Shown: positions 33,021 to 45,114 of the stretch, one piece after another
Layout of the letters: each line of letters starts with the position of its first letter
How positions within the stretch are numbered: the first letter of the stretch is position 1
DNA from: Rhabdophis nuchalis
Lineage: Eukaryota; Chordata; Lepidosauria; Squamata; Natricidae
Assembly (NCBI GenBank): GCA_039707465.1
Contig: CM077658.1
Location: forward strand, 19,940,732 to 20,004,731
Direction of reading: 5' to 3'
Length of the DNA stretch: 64,000 nucleotides
Notes under the pieces: generated by a model
What the model saw: the letters and a program-made list of their open reading frames with translations, nothing else
Told to the model about the DNA's origin: nothing
The model's database searches: none
Translations under genes and position numbers: made by a program

Positions 33021-34130
33021 CTCTGTACCCTTGATTTCTTGCAAAAGCAAAATATATTGTTGTAACTGTCTGGCCAAAGAGATGGTGTGGAATGAAGGGT
33101 GTATGGATACCCTGAAATCTGTGTAATAGGTAACATGGGGTGGTAAATCTAAACCGTGGCAGAATATTCTTCTATTTTACTTTCTCTGGGAAGGAAAGAA
33201 GGAAGGAAGGAAGGAAGGGCCACTTTTCAAGGTGGCTTCTCAGACATTACTTCAGAGGAGCTACTTATATGAGATCAAAGATGTTTGCCCATTTCATGCT
33301 TCTTTTCATCCACCTGACTTTGCCAAATGATTGAATCCACCTACATAAATCTCGCTGATTCTGGCAGATCAAAAATAGTGATCATATAATCTAAGATTTG
33401 CGTAAACATGGCCAAGCTTCTTCATGGCCATGGGAATCTGGCAAGTGAGATAGATAGATAGAGAGAGAGATAATATATAAAGAAATAAACATTCTAATAC
33501 TAGCAATCAGTTTACTGTTCTTATTGCAAATTTGGAGAGAAAAATTATGCTCGTATTAAAGTAGAATAAATTTTCATAAAATATTAGCGTGAGCTGCCAA
33601 AGACAAACACACATTCCTATCTGTACAAAGTAGAGTAATAGAAGCAGATCATAGGACCTGTTAGAGCTCAGTTTAACAAGCCACAACAGCTGGCTTTCCA
33701 CAACACACAACAACCAAACCCAACAATATCCTAGAGAAAAGTGTGACTCATCCCCAACGTTAAAATTAATTCCATCTCTTCTTTTGCAACACGGGACGAC
33801 GTCTGCTCCAAAATACCGTACATCTTGGTCCATTCTCTTGTACGTCCCTTCTTTAATTTTTGCCTTAGCCTCTGTAGACAAAGAACGGGACAGAGGAATT
33901 AAAAATGGGTGTGTTTCTTTGCAAGACAACATCTGTAAAGGTGTTTCGGATCAACAACAGCAACGAAAAAACCCCAGGGAAATTTTAATACCTTTTTTTC
34001 AACCGCGAGAGAAAAAAATCGCCTTTTCCTGCACCGCCTTTTGCATCTTGAGCTTAAAAAAACAGAGAGAATGGAACGGTATTGTAAACAGCAGCTTGCC
34101 GTAAGCAAGTAAAGAGGCATTTGATGTCAT
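33020..34130. other. FTO intron 1 segment, mostly unassigned
   Basis: Contains (GAAG)n 33190-33220 and a GATA/GAGA run at 33450-33475. 33780-34110 is complex and AT-rich with no recognised repeat or gene. Confidence 0.4.
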
Positions 34131-34890
34131 CTCTGCCATTTTCTTGGTGTGTCTCAGCCTTTCTTAGAGTTTGTCTACCAGTTGTTCTCTTCAGTGCTTT
34201 TTCCTCCCCCTGATTTCTGCTTACTGTAGCAAAATCACATCAAACGCAAAGCTAACAACACACTGTCAGGTTGTTGGTTTCTCTCTCTCGCTCTTTTTTT
34301 TTTTTTGAAAAGGACGTCAAGAGACAGGAGCAGAGAGATCTGGTGTGCTAATAGGCAAACCCGTGCGAGCGACCTGGTCCATTGACAGATTCCCTCTTTG
34401 TTGTCTGCGCCAACCCACTTTTTTGCCCGTGATTTGTGACATATTTTTCCACGAGATCAAATACATCGCTGACACCTGATTGCATTGTAGTGCTTGTTTA
34501 CCGGTGCAATTTCTTTCTTTCTTTCTTTTTTTTTTTTTTTGAAGGACCTTGAGACGAGATGGAATATTTTAACTTGAAATAATTAAATTTGCATCCCGGA
34601 TTGTGACAGGTGTTTTCCTTACATAGATGCTCAGCAGAACATATTCTGCGTAATGGGCCTTCAAGGCGCCCAAGAAAAATTGAGGGTGTTGGGAGACAGT
34701 TAGCTTCTCACTTTCGTTACCCACCGTTTGAGGTTCATCAAATGGTGTTGTCATCGCAGGATAACTGTGAACTTCCCAAAAGTATTTGCCTGGCTAACTG
34801 GGGGAAGTCTTGGGTTGTTTCAGGGAGCCGGTTGTCCACGATCAACAACATCCTGGTCTACAGTTTTCATAATGACCTCTAGGTTCAATG
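34130..34890. other. Repeat-poor island in FTO intron 1
   Basis: Two T-runs (34290-34305, 34520-34545) interrupt otherwise complex sequence such as CACGAGATCAAATACATCGC and CTGACACCTGATTGCATTG. No coding signature. Candidate conserved non-coding DNA. Confidence 0.35.
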
Positions 34891-34929
34891 GGGTTTGTAT
34901 ATCACAGATGTGGAGACAAGTTTTTCTGA

Positions 34930-35480
34930 TCTAGGCTTCCACAGCAGCACGGGTCAGTCCTGGAGTCTGGGGAAGGCTCTGATGAGGGCTCTGGATCGAA
35001 GGCAGAAATGGGGCCAGGGCCGTCCTACAGTTATCAGCTGCCTTCGGAGTCAGAGATCAGTGGGGCAGAAGAACAGCTGGAGCCTGTTCCCAATGTGCAC
35101 ATGCACAGAGCTGCCAGGAGAAGAGAACAGTTAAAGAACAAGGGCCAGCTCAGGAGTAAAGGCAGAGATGAATTGCCCTTCCCAGAGGGAATAAAGAGGA
35201 GCAAAAGTGGAATGGAGTTTGCAGGAGACAATTACTTCGTTTCGTTAGGTGAAGATTTATTTGTGACTCTCATAGACCCTTGCCAAGTATTTTCTTGTAC
35301 AGAGTGGTGTCTGGAAGATATTTGGCCTGGCAGCTCTCCAAGCCTCATAAGGTTTGTGGTTGTAAATCCACCCTTGAAAGACTGTTTGCCAGGACTTTGA
35401 TGGATGTGAATGAGAGGAATTCACATTAGCTTAATAAAAAGGGGTTTTGTTGGGGCAGGGAGTCTGCTTTGAGATTTTGT
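34930..35480 (+). mobile_element. LTR-like interspersed repeat, copy 2
   Basis: Same family as 645-1173 and 57690-58265: GGAGTCTGGGGAAGGCTCTG, GAATAAAGAGGAGCAAAAG, GAGTTTGCAGGAGACAATTAC and the AATAAAAAGGGGTTTTG end. The open frames through it are not conserved between copies. Confidence 0.65.
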
Positions 35481-36262
35481 GAATGGTCCATGTGGTCCTG
35501 AGGAGTTGGTCATCTTTTAGCGAATGAACAACAATTTTACCACCATGCGTCAAGACAGATTAAACTCTGAGATATATTTTGGCATCTCTTAATTTCGGTG
35601 AGGGATGCCAGGAGAATACCACATTCCAAAATGTCCAGGAATGGTCCTTTTAGACACTGAAATGCAAAACAAGCAGGAGATGGATCTTCCCTGACCTACC
35701 TTTATTGTCTGCCGTGTATAACATAGGCTGGACGAAGTAATTCTTTGCAGCCCAGTGACTACACGCAAGATTAATAGGACTATAATCATGGTCTCACCTA
35801 ACTGGCCCTTGCATTTATTCTTTGTTTATCATTCTCCCCTCTCTATGTCACCTTTGGGCTACCACAAAATGTAATTTATGTTTAGCATTGCCAGGTTGGC
35901 GATGAAGGGTTCGTGCTCAATGAGGGATGTCCCTGATGAGTAGGGAGGTGTAGGAAATCTTACATGGAGGATGGGTGGGAGATGGCTAATAAAAAAATCT
36001 CCTTGCAAGATGTAGCTATTTGAAAAGCACAGAAGGCGGCTGCCCGTTCCCAGCAGATTCAAGAGAGCTGCCAAGGACTCACACACTGTTCAAGCAGAGA
36101 AGTAAGACTTCAGCCAACTGAAGGCTTTGACTAATGCAGCTTTCTTTGTTGGCTTGGACAAAGGATTAGGGAAAGCTATGAAGGTGAAGGCATCTAGCAG
36201 GGAATATTAATAACGGGGAATAAATGGAACTTGTTGGAGCTAACAGTTGGAAATGTCTACAA

Positions 36263-36590
36263 CAGAGGTGTTCAACCTTGGCAACTTTAAGACCTGGCAA
36301 CTTCCAGAATGCTTCAGCCCAGGGGTATCCAACCTGGGCAACATTAAGACTTATGTACTTCAATTCAACATGTCTGGCTGGAGAATTCTGAGAATTGAAG
36401 TCTTCAAGTCTACATTCTACGTGGGTTTTCTGACATTTTAGTTTATATTTTAGCACAGGTTATTCAATTTAATGCTATTTTAATGTTGCGATTGTATTTA
36501 TTGTTGTTTGTTGTGTCATTTTTAATTTCCTGTGCACCGCCCTGAGTCCAATGGAGATAGGAGCGGTATATAAATCGAATAAAACCTAAA
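36263..36590. mobile_element. hAT-like foldback fragment and L2 3' end
   Basis: 36263-36415 has two half-copies of GGTGTTCAACCTTGGCAACTTTAAGAC-like sequence (a hAT miniature family). 36490-36590 has the L2 end GTGCACCGCCCTGAGTCC, CGGTATATAAAT. Confidence 0.6.
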
Positions 36591-36666
36591 CCTGAAAACA
36601 TTAGGTTGGTCAATGGTGGGAATTGCAGAGAGGTGGACCTGATTTACCTGTGGACTAACTAAGAAC

Positions 36667-36869
36667 CAGGGGTGAAATTCAGCCGGTTCTAACAGGTTCT
36701 GGTGAACCGGCAGTGGAAATTTTGAGTAGTTTGGAGAACTGGCAAATACCACCTCTGGCTGGCCTCAGAATGGGATGGGAATGGAGATTTTGCAGTATCC
36801 TTTCCCTTGCCATGCCCACCAAGCCATGCCCACAGAACCAGTAGTAAAAAAAGTTGAATTTCACCAATG
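36667..36869. mobile_element. Intact non-autonomous hAT element, 203 bp
   Basis: Ends CAGGGGTGAAATTCAGC / GTTGAATTTCACCAATG; an exact 8-bp target duplication CTAAGAAC at 36659-36666 and 36870-36877. It carries one copy of the AACCGG.AGTGGAAATTTTG motif that is tandemly expanded at 50933-52063. Confidence 0.93.
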
Positions 36870-37138
36870 CTAAGAACGCTTCTGTATTGTTCGAGATGGT
36901 ATAAGAGAAGGACGTTCCTTAGAGAAAGAAAGGTCTTCTAATCTAATAGACCATTATTTTATATGGAAATCCTGGTGATCCAAGTTTTTCAGAGGTTCAT
37001 ATGCTAATTCAGTTAAGACTATGATTAAAATTGGATTTTAAATCAGTTCCACCATCATAACATCTTTCTTTAGAGATCAGAAGATGTGGAGTGACCTGGC
37101 CTGTAGAATCACTAAGAATTGGGCATGATTGAAGGGAT

Positions 37139-37214
37139 CTCCTCCTCCTCCTCCTCCTCCTCCTCCTCCTCCTCCTCCTCCTCCTCCTCCTCCTCCTCCT
37201 CCTCCTCCTCCTCC

Positions 37215-37250
<36 letters not shown>
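37139..37250. repeat. (CTC)n and (ATC)n trinucleotide repeats
   Basis: About 26 CTC units, then about 12 ATC units. Poly-Ser, poly-Glu and poly-Asp frames here are artefacts. Confidence 0.96.
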
Positions 37251-37479
37251 CAGATTTTAGCCCCAGAAGACTTAGATTCTGCCTCTGGAGATCTGCCAAC
37301 ATGATCTAAGGAAACAAGGATTCCAACAGTAGCAGTAAAACTACTCAAGATGACTTACAACGTCAAAACTGTTTAAGTGCTCTGAACTTCTTGGCAGGAA
37401 GGAAAACCACTACCTCGACATTGGAAATGAATCCGTGCCAAATTTGCTAAAGACAGACATTTCTGTGGCATGGTACCTC

Positions 37480-37830
37480 ATTGTACCTCCCTTAGTACCT
37501 CCCTTGGATTTCAAGGTGATCTAACCAGTCAGTCCTAGAAGACATCAACCCTGACTGCTCTTTAGAAGGCCAGATTTTGAAGATGAAATTCAAATACTTT
37601 GGCCACCTAATGAGAAGGAAGGACTCCCTGGAGAAGAGCCTCATGCTGGGAACGACGGAGGGCAAAAGAAGAAGAAGGGAACGGCAGAGAATGAAGTGGC
37701 TGGATGGAGTCACCAAAGCAGTAGGGGTGAGCTTAAATGGACTCCAGAGGATGGTAGAGGACAGGAAGGCCTGGAGGAACGTTGTCCATGGGGTTGCGAT
37801 TGGTCAGACACGACTTCGCAACTAACAACA
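37480..37830 (+). mobile_element. BovB (RTE clade) LINE 3' end
   Basis: FKYFGHLMRRKDSLEKSLML, QRMKWLDGVTKA and DRKAWRNVVHGVAIGQTRL form the BovB ORF2 C-terminus. The end CACGACTTCGCAACTAACAAC is shared with 13130-13455. Confidence 0.92.
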
Positions 37831-39094
37831 ACCTCATTGTACTAGAAGAACCATTACTTTTTCTTTCATCAACAAGATCCATTGGACAATTTCCTGCAGT
37901 CTGTAGTTGCAGGGAACCGGGCTGGCCCTTACGCACACAGCTGTTCATAAATTATTGAACTTCAAAAGAACTTAAGCAAAGAAAGCTATAGTTTGTGCGA
38001 CTGGAAAAATGTGTTCCTTCCTCTGGTGCGTCTAAGAGGCAGAGAGAGATGCTTGATCAGACAATGTGAACACTGAGTGAAGGATGGTATTAACATTAAA
38101 TATTTACACCCTGAGCAAGTTCTTGGCAGGAGTTGGTGTGCTTGTTGTTAAGTTGAACAGCGTTCAGATGCAGTGCAGTGGGCTTGGTGGTGTTTTTTTT
38201 TTTAGATTTTCTTCCTAGAATAACGAGGAGACTAGTAGGTTTTAGAAGAAGGAATGGGTCACAAAAAGAAGCCTGTTTGGTATTAAGGGACGCTTGAAGA
38301 TTGAGACGGATAGTTCAGAAATTGAAACCATGTTATTCAATTGAAAGAAATTCCAGCAGAAATTTCAGCTCCCTAATCTAAGCTATCATTAATAATAATA
38401 ATAATCATACATTTTATTTATAGCCCGCTCTCTCTCCCCATTATGCTTTGAACAGTCTAGTATCTAAATGTTGGGTTAATTTATCATGCATTATGTTTTT
38501 AGAGACATAAACAGACAACACTTTGTTTCTCCGTTCAGTCTCTCTCATCTTCATCTGCCAGCTCGTGGTTCTATCTCAGAGCAACTTGGGGTGTAGATGT
38601 GATAATTGAAGTTAAATCTTAATTAGTACTACAGGCTGTGGAGCACAGGTCATTACGAGACATGAATCATAGGTGGAACTCCATTGATTGTGCATTCTTG
38701 CATGTCATGGTTGATTTGTAGTTTTGGAGTGTAGCTTAGCATGGACCCTTGGACCTTGGCCATGTTGGTTGGAGTTGATAGCCACCGGAGTCTGAAATTT
38801 AGAAGGTTTCTTGATTGCCTGTCTTAATTCTTGTGAAATTCAGGATAATTCCTATAAATCACCCAACCACATAGCTTGTTGGTATCTAGATACATTGATT
38901 TCAATATCTAGTGTTTCCTAGTTAGCATGTTTTCTATGATCTAGACTTCTGAACTAGATTGTGTTGGGCATAGCTATCCTGCATCATCTCGAGTCAGAGG
39001 GAAAACTCAAGTCTTGTGTTTCAGTCCATCTTTCTCCACGTTGTGTCCATGATAATGTCAGTGGTTTATTATTATTCCATCCTTGATTGTAAGG

Positions 39095-39430
39095 TGAAGG
39101 TAAAGATTCCCCTCGCACACACATGCTAGTGGTTCCAGGCTCTAGGGGGTGGTGCTCATCTCCGTTTCAAAGCCGAAGAGCCAGCGCTGTCCAAAGACGT
39201 GGCATGACTCAACACCAAAGGCTCACAGAACGCTGTTACCTTCCCACCAAAGATGGTTCCTGTTTTTCTACTTGCATTTTTAACGTGCTTTCAAATTGCT
39301 AGGTTGGCAGAAGCTGGGAAAAGTAACAGGAGCTGACTCCGTTACGCAGTGCTAGGGATTCGAACCGGTGAACTGCCAACCTTTCTGATCGACAAGCTCA
39401 GCCTCTTAGCCACTGAGCCACAGGCTCGGT
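39095..39430 (-). mobile_element. tRNA-derived SINE (SINE-G), near full length
   Basis: In minus orientation: GTGGCTCAGTGGCTAAGAGG (A-box-like), CAGTTCACCGGTTCGAATCCC (B-box GGTTCGAATCC), and the tail GAGCACCACCCCCTAGAGCC. About 335 bp, with an AAGGTGAAGGTAAAG-type end. Confidence 0.85.
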
Positions 39431-40270
39431 CTAAACGGGCCTTTCGGTGTAGAGATTGAAGTTTCTTAGCACGTCACTAGGTGGCATTGAAACTTTGCGT
39501 TATCAATTCTTTAGCCCTTCTACACAACATTCCAGCTCTTTAAAGGTGTCAGCAATACCGTTTTATTGTTAAAGGGCATAGTGTAATATATTCATCTCCA
39601 TCCAAGGAAGTCGTTTAATGCCCCAAAACATGTTCCTCTCACAGCTCTGGGCTGTTAACTCGGCTTATTTGGTATAATAATTAGCAGAATTTCTCACTAA
39701 CAGGGGCACTTAATACCCACCTCACATTTTTGCACCGATGTTTTTGTACGTGACAGATTGCGCATTCTGTAAATAAAATGAAGTGGGTCGGAACCGAAGG
39801 CCTGTATGACACTGTTACTTTCTGAGCTGTCGTTTTGCAAGCGGGTGTACATTAACCTCTTCCTAGAGTTTTTACAAAGTCTTATCGCAAACAAAGTTTG
39901 GGATTTTTGTTTAAAAGAATGGGGAAGATGGTCCAAAATGCAGAGAGGTTAATTTTTCAACTTGGGTGGAAAGAAGAGAAAATAAACAAGGAAGGGGGCA
40001 GCACCGACTCTACAAGTCGTTCAAGATTATGTGGAAACCTTTTAAGGTTCTAAAGTCCTGTTGCAGTTTTCATTTTCAATTAGTTTATTCTGACAGCAAA
40101 TGCCCCAGAAAGGGAAATTATTTAGGATGTAGCAAGTTTATTTGTAGGAAGGTTAACTTTCTACCTCCTTTTCTATCATCTTGGATACCGAAAAGCGGCG
40201 TGAAGTTCTCCAAACATGTTCTTCAATTTTGTATGACTTACAGTACTAATCACTTTGTGATCCTAGCATT
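39430..40270. other. FTO intron 1 segment, no recognised repeat
   Basis: Complex AT-rich sequence; 39650-39960 looks least repeat-like (TTGGTATAATAATTAGCAG, TTTTTGTACGTGACAGATTG). No splice-supported exon seen. Candidate conserved non-coding stretch. Confidence 0.35.
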
Positions 40271-40272
40271 TT

Positions 40273-40625
40273 AGGTAAAGGTAAAGGTTCCCCTTGTACA
40301 TATGCGCTACTCATTCCCAACTCTAGGGGGCGGTGCTAATCTCTGTTTCAAAGCTGAAGAGCCAGCGCTGTCTGAAGACATCTTCGTGGTCATGTGGCCG
40401 GCATGACTAAATGCCGAAGGCACATGGAAGGTTTTTATTTTCCCACCAATGGTGGTCCCTATTTTTCTACTTGCATTTTTTATGTGCTTTTGAACTGCTA
40501 GGTTGGCAGAAGCCGGGAAAAGGAACGGGATTTCACTCCATTATGTGATGCTAGGTATTTGAACCGCCGGACTGCCAACCTTTCCGATTGCAGAGCTCAA
40601 CGTCTTAGCCCCTGAGCCACTGCAT
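40273..40625 (-). mobile_element. SINE-G copy, full length
   Basis: Minus orientation; GTAAAGGTTCCCCTTGTAC end, GGGGGCGGTGCTAATCTC and head complement TTAGCCCCTGAGCCACTGC. Nearly the same structure as 39095-39430. Confidence 0.87.
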
Positions 40626-41129
40626 CCCTTATTTTTACTTTTGCATTTTATCCAATCCCTGTTTTTTTTAAATCATGAAGAAATTCCCTCCCGTTTGCAA
40701 TTTACCCATAGTTTAGATCTTATATAGACTTGATATTGAAAATTAAAACTGGAGAAAGACTTGATAAGCTGACTGTACTACAGAAGTATGTTCCGACTTT
40801 AACAGTGAAGAGTCACACAGAGAATTCTGCTTTTTTCTCCCCCACCCCCTTACTAGTTCTCATTTAATTTGATGAGAATTTATTTCAAGGAAATTTGCTT
40901 GAGTGGAATGCGATGTTCTGGCACTTACTTCATAATGAGATGGCCAAAGGGGCATGTCTGTGTATATGCGCAAATGTCTTCCTTTGCATTGTAATTTATT
41001 CTACATTCTGCAATTTCTGAGTTTTCCACTCTGTCCTGAAGGATTTCTCCTCACCAAGAATGTTCTGGTTTCCTTGCCGTTTTGTTTATCTTTATTTTAG
41101 GTGATCCATTTGTATGGTCGCCCATCTCT

Positions 41130-41345
41130 TAAGAGACGCGGTGGCTCAGTGGCTAAGACGCTAAGCTTGTCAATCAGAAAGATCGGCAGTTCGAATCCCT
41201 GGCGCCATGTAACAGAGTGAGCTCCCGTGACTTGTCCCAGCTTCTGCCAACCTAGCGGTTCGAAAGCATGTAAAAAATGCAAGTAGAATAATAGGAACCA
41301 CCTTTGGTGGGAAGGGAACAGTGTTCCATGCGCATTCAGCATTTA
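41130..41345 (+). mobile_element. SINE-G copy, 3'-truncated
   Basis: GCGGTGGCTCAGTGGCTAAG, GGCAGTTCGAATCCCTGGCG and CCACCTTTGGTGGGAAGGG. A tRNA-like head, but not a functional tRNA gene. Confidence 0.87.
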
Positions 41346-41989
41346 GTCATTACAATTCGGTCTTCCCAAGTTACCTCCATCCTGCTTTATGCTGTCAGGT
41401 CATCCACGTGTTCCAATAGATTGACCTGGATTTGCCTGGAAATAAATGATGTGGTTTCCCACTGATCCTGAGTTAAAAATTGTTGAGGTCTAGTTCAACG
41501 CTCCTGGATGCTTCAGGTTGGCCTTCAAAATAATATTTACCAGATACAAGAAGCACAGTAGCAGCTTGCGTTCTATTACAATCTTGGATCGGTATTTAAC
41601 TTTGCTCTCCTTCCAAAGTTCAGAAATGTTGCTGAATTAATTAATGCCTTGGTAGCATCTGGTCAATAATTAAAGTTGCAGCAGTTAAAAGCGTTTATTT
41701 CCCATTCCCACATATACGGAGGCTAAATATCGTATGGCTGATTGTATCCCTTTTGGTGAACAATTCAGGCATCCTAGAAAAGGGACATATCTTTCTTTTT
41801 AAAATAATTTTTATGACACATATTTCAACTTTTAACACCACATTCCCACTCTTAACAGCGTTCCAGTATCACTATCACTCATATTTACCTCATGGCTATT
41901 TCAACTTTCTTTATACCTCATTATTCTATGTACTGTATACATTCATATATCTACATAGCTTTAACGTATCAATGTTTACAAATAAACAC

Positions 41990-42245
41990 CCTGTTTTCCT
42001 GAAAATAAGCCCTTCCTGAAAATATTTAAGCACATGTGCAGCCGATCCCCGCCATTTCCACTGGTTGCTTGCCGTACAAACAACATGAGGTGAAGAGAAG
42101 AGGAAGGAGAGAGTGAGAGGAAGGAAGGAAGGAAGGAAGGAAGGAAGGAAGGAAGGAAGGAAGGAAAGAAGGAAGGAAAAGTAGAGAGAGAGAAAGAAGG
42201 AAAAGGAAAGAAAGAAAAAGAAAGAAAGAAAGAAAGAAAGAAAGA
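41990..42245. repeat. TIR fragment (AAAATAAGCCC) and (GGAA)n/(AAAG)n
   Basis: 41990-42090 is a partial relative of the element at 1370-1602. 42118-42172 is (GGAA)n and 42205-42245 is (AAAG)n. Confidence 0.8.
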
Positions 42246-42249
42246 CACA

Positions 42250-43235
42250 CATTATTGATCTTGAACTTCTGTGTTCCCAGTTCAAGATTTCCAAGTCATT
42301 CAGATGTAGCATCTGGATGAGAAAGTGATGTAAGCAAAATGCAAAACATATTCTCGCAATGAACCATTATGCTGTGGATTCAGAGTGTTGGGGATAGAAA
42401 ACAGATAACAGACTCTTAACCCAAATAAAGGACTAATGCAAGTTCTTTTTCTCTCTTCTGGGAAAAAAAAAACATATATTCTACGTAGTTATCCCAATGA
42501 AGTTAGGCATTCATTGCTTGATCTAATTCATGATGGATGAGATAACTTGGGGTGATGTTCACATTGCGCTTCCCGCTGGTGAGGAGATGAAAAACTTTGC
42601 AGGAAGCAGCCATTTTGTAACTATGAAGATGTTTGAACTCTATGTAATGGGCCTGACAGCCAGTATATGTGGGATTTAATGCTCTGGCTGCTTATTGATC
42701 TTCTCTTTAGCCAATGGTGTGGACAGAGGCAGTAGCACTTAGCACCTATTCTTAAACTACGAAGCATCTTCAGTGCGATCCTCAAAGGCGACTTTGTAAA
42801 AACGCCCCCACCCGGGACGAAGACGAGGCTTTTAAAAAAACAGTAAAGAATTTGGGGGATTTTTCTTTTATGGCATCAGAGAGTGAACTTTGGGGATGTT
42901 TCTTGCTTAAGGTTCAGCTTCATTTTTCCATTTGAATTCGAGATCAACGCAGGCGACAACTGCCAAGAGTTCAGCGTTTTAACTCCAAAGGTTGGACGTT
43001 GCCACCCCTATGCCAGACATACCAACGTATGATTGGAGTGGGCAAATATTTGGGGATGATCCGTTACGAATGCAGTTGACTTTCCATTTGGATGAAGGCT
43101 CGAGCATCAGAGTAAGACGGTCCAAACGAAGCAGCTGATCATTACGAAGAAATTCAGTTTTGTAAGGTTGGTAGCCTGCGAATTGCCGGAAGATGTTTTC
43201 ACGCTGAAAATAATCCCGTTCCACCACTTTGATTC
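42250..43235. other. FTO intron 1 segment, no recognised repeat
   Basis: Complex sequence without clear repeat landmarks; one side joins the CR1 at 43237. The minus-strand frame 42979-43599 runs through both and is not supported as a gene. Confidence 0.3.
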
Positions 43236-43236
43236 T

Positions 43237-44095
43237 ATAGGTAGTCTTGAGCTTGATAGGCTCAAGATCCAGAAGGATCTTGACAGACTTGAACACTGGA
43301 CCCCTATCTAACAAAATGAAATTCAATGTAGAGGAAAGTAAAGTCCTACACTTAGGTAAGAAAAACCAAAAGGACACATATAAACTGTGTAAAAACAGGC
43401 TTAATAGTAGTGACTTAGTAGTGAGGGATCTTGGAGTCCTAGTGGACAACCAGCTACATATAAGCCAGCAGTGTGCAGCAGCAGCCAAAAAAGCCAATGC
43501 AATCATAAATTGCATTATCAGAGGGATACAATCAAGATCAAGTGAAATGCTAATACCACTCTGTAAAGCCCTAGTAAGATCAAACCTAGAGTACTGCATC
43601 CAGTTTTGGTCACCACACTATAAAAAAGATGTTGAGATTCTAGAAAGAGTGCAGAGAAGAACAACCAGGATGATTAGGGGACTGGAGACTAAAACATATG
43701 AAGAATGGTTGCAGGAACTGGGCATGGCTGGTCTAGAGAAGTGAAGGACCAGGGGAGACATGATTGCAGTCTTCCAATATTTGAGGGGCTGCCACAGAGA
43801 GGAAGGGGGTCAAGCTGTTTTCCAAGGCACCCAAAGGCCAAACAAGAAGCAATGGATGGAAACTGATTAAGAGATTCAACCTAGAAATAAGGAGAAATTT
43901 TCTGACAGTGAGAACAATCAAATAAGGAGAATTTTTCGACAGTGAGAAGTTGCCTTCAGAAGTTGTGTGGGCTTCATCATTTGAGACTTTCAAGAAGAGA
44001 TTGGACTTTTATTTTTAAGAAATGGGGTAGGGTCTCCTGCTTGAGCAGGGGCGTTGGACTAGATGACCTATAAAGTCCCTTCCAACTCTGTTAAT
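43237..44095 (+). mobile_element. CR1 LINE: RT C-terminus and 3' tail
   Basis: Open 43247-43744: [60 protein letters not shown] and RTTRMIRGLETKTYEEWLQE, typical CR1 ORF2 C-terminal blocks. The tail ends CCTTCCAACTCTGTTAATCTG. 5'-truncated; the best preserved CR1 in the window. Confidence 0.92.
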
Positions 44096-44224
44096 CTGTC
44101 AATGTGTAGTAAGCATCTTTCTTGGGTAAGGGCCACCTGAAGAAAGAGAACTCAAAGCCCTTAAATTGTAGAACCACAGGTTTGTAGAGTCAGACGGGGG
44201 CTCTTTAATCCAGCCTCCTACTCA

Positions 44225-44560
44225 CTGCAGGTAGCAACAGTTCATTTAGTGACTGTTGGGAGTTACAACAGCACTGAAAGACTGACTTAGGACTGTTTTT
44301 CACACATATGACTCCATGGTCACATGACTTGCATTCGGATGCTTGACATCTGGTCATGGCTGCAGTGTCCCGTCCCAGTGATTCTGAGACAACAGGGAAG
44401 GTGGATTCACTTAACGACCGTGTGACTAATTTAACAACTCCGGTGATTCTCTGACCAAATGTGGCAAAGAAAAGCTGTAAAATGGAGCAAAACTCACTTA
44501 ACAAAGGACTCAACCTCAATTCTGGGCTCAGTTGTGGTCGTAAGTCAAGGACTGCCAGTA
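44225..44560. repeat. TIR-400 family copy
   Basis: AACAGTTCATTTAGTGACTG start and GTGGTCGTAAGTCAAGGACTGCC end. Confidence 0.8.
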
Positions 44561-44569
44561 CAGGAATTT

Positions 44570-44985
44570 CCCTTCCCCTCTAGCTTGTTGAGAAGTTTGC
44601 ACTCCGAGCAAGTTAGCGGTTAGAGTGGTATTTATAGACCGGGAAATGTTAATCAGTAATGGATTCCGCCTGCAAGCTTGGATGAATCTCAATATGCAGA
44701 ATAGTTCTCATGTTATTAGCCTGATTGACTTTCTATCAGACAAGCCAGCGCAAGTATATTTCAATAGTTACAGAACTGAGCGGATCAACCAAGGAGGCCC
44801 AAAGTACACACGAGGCAACCTTATCAATCCCAACCTGACAAAATTACATTTGAAGTTCATTATAGTAATCTGTAGCCGTGCCAAAAGCAGACATCACCGC
44901 AGAGTTGCGAAGCTTATTATCCCCGGGGAACTCTTTGGTGTGAAGATAAATAAAAAGTGAGCACAGTGTTTGCTGGGAAACTACT
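44570..44985. other. Repeat-poor island in FTO intron 1
   Basis: About 415 bp of complex sequence (GTTAATCAGTAATGGATTCC, TATTAGCCTGATTGACTTTC, CGCAGAGTTGCGAAGCTTAT) with no repeat landmark. A plus-strand frame of 111 codons is present but lacks splice or family support. Strong candidate for a conserved non-coding element. Confidence 0.45.
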
Positions 44986-45114
44986 CTTTTCTTTGTATTC
45001 ATTGAATTCTTGAGGCACGTCACCCTTTTAAACCAACTGTGGGGGAATGTGGTTTGTTAGCAGGACACCTGTGGGTTGCTTTGCAAAAATTGTAGACAAG
45101 CAGGAGAGGATAGC

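Noticed and set aside
41130..41210. tRNA-like sequence with A- and B-box motifs (also 52893, 55208, 63957)
   Set aside because: It is the head of a tRNA-derived SINE. The cloverleaf is not complete and the same head recurs at several dispersed sites.
42979..43599. 206-codon minus-strand frame
   Set aside because: Its left two thirds are antisense to the CR1 coding region and it has no family resemblance.
43247..43744. 165-codon open frame
   Set aside because: It is the CR1 reverse-transcriptase C-terminus followed by the CR1 3' tail.
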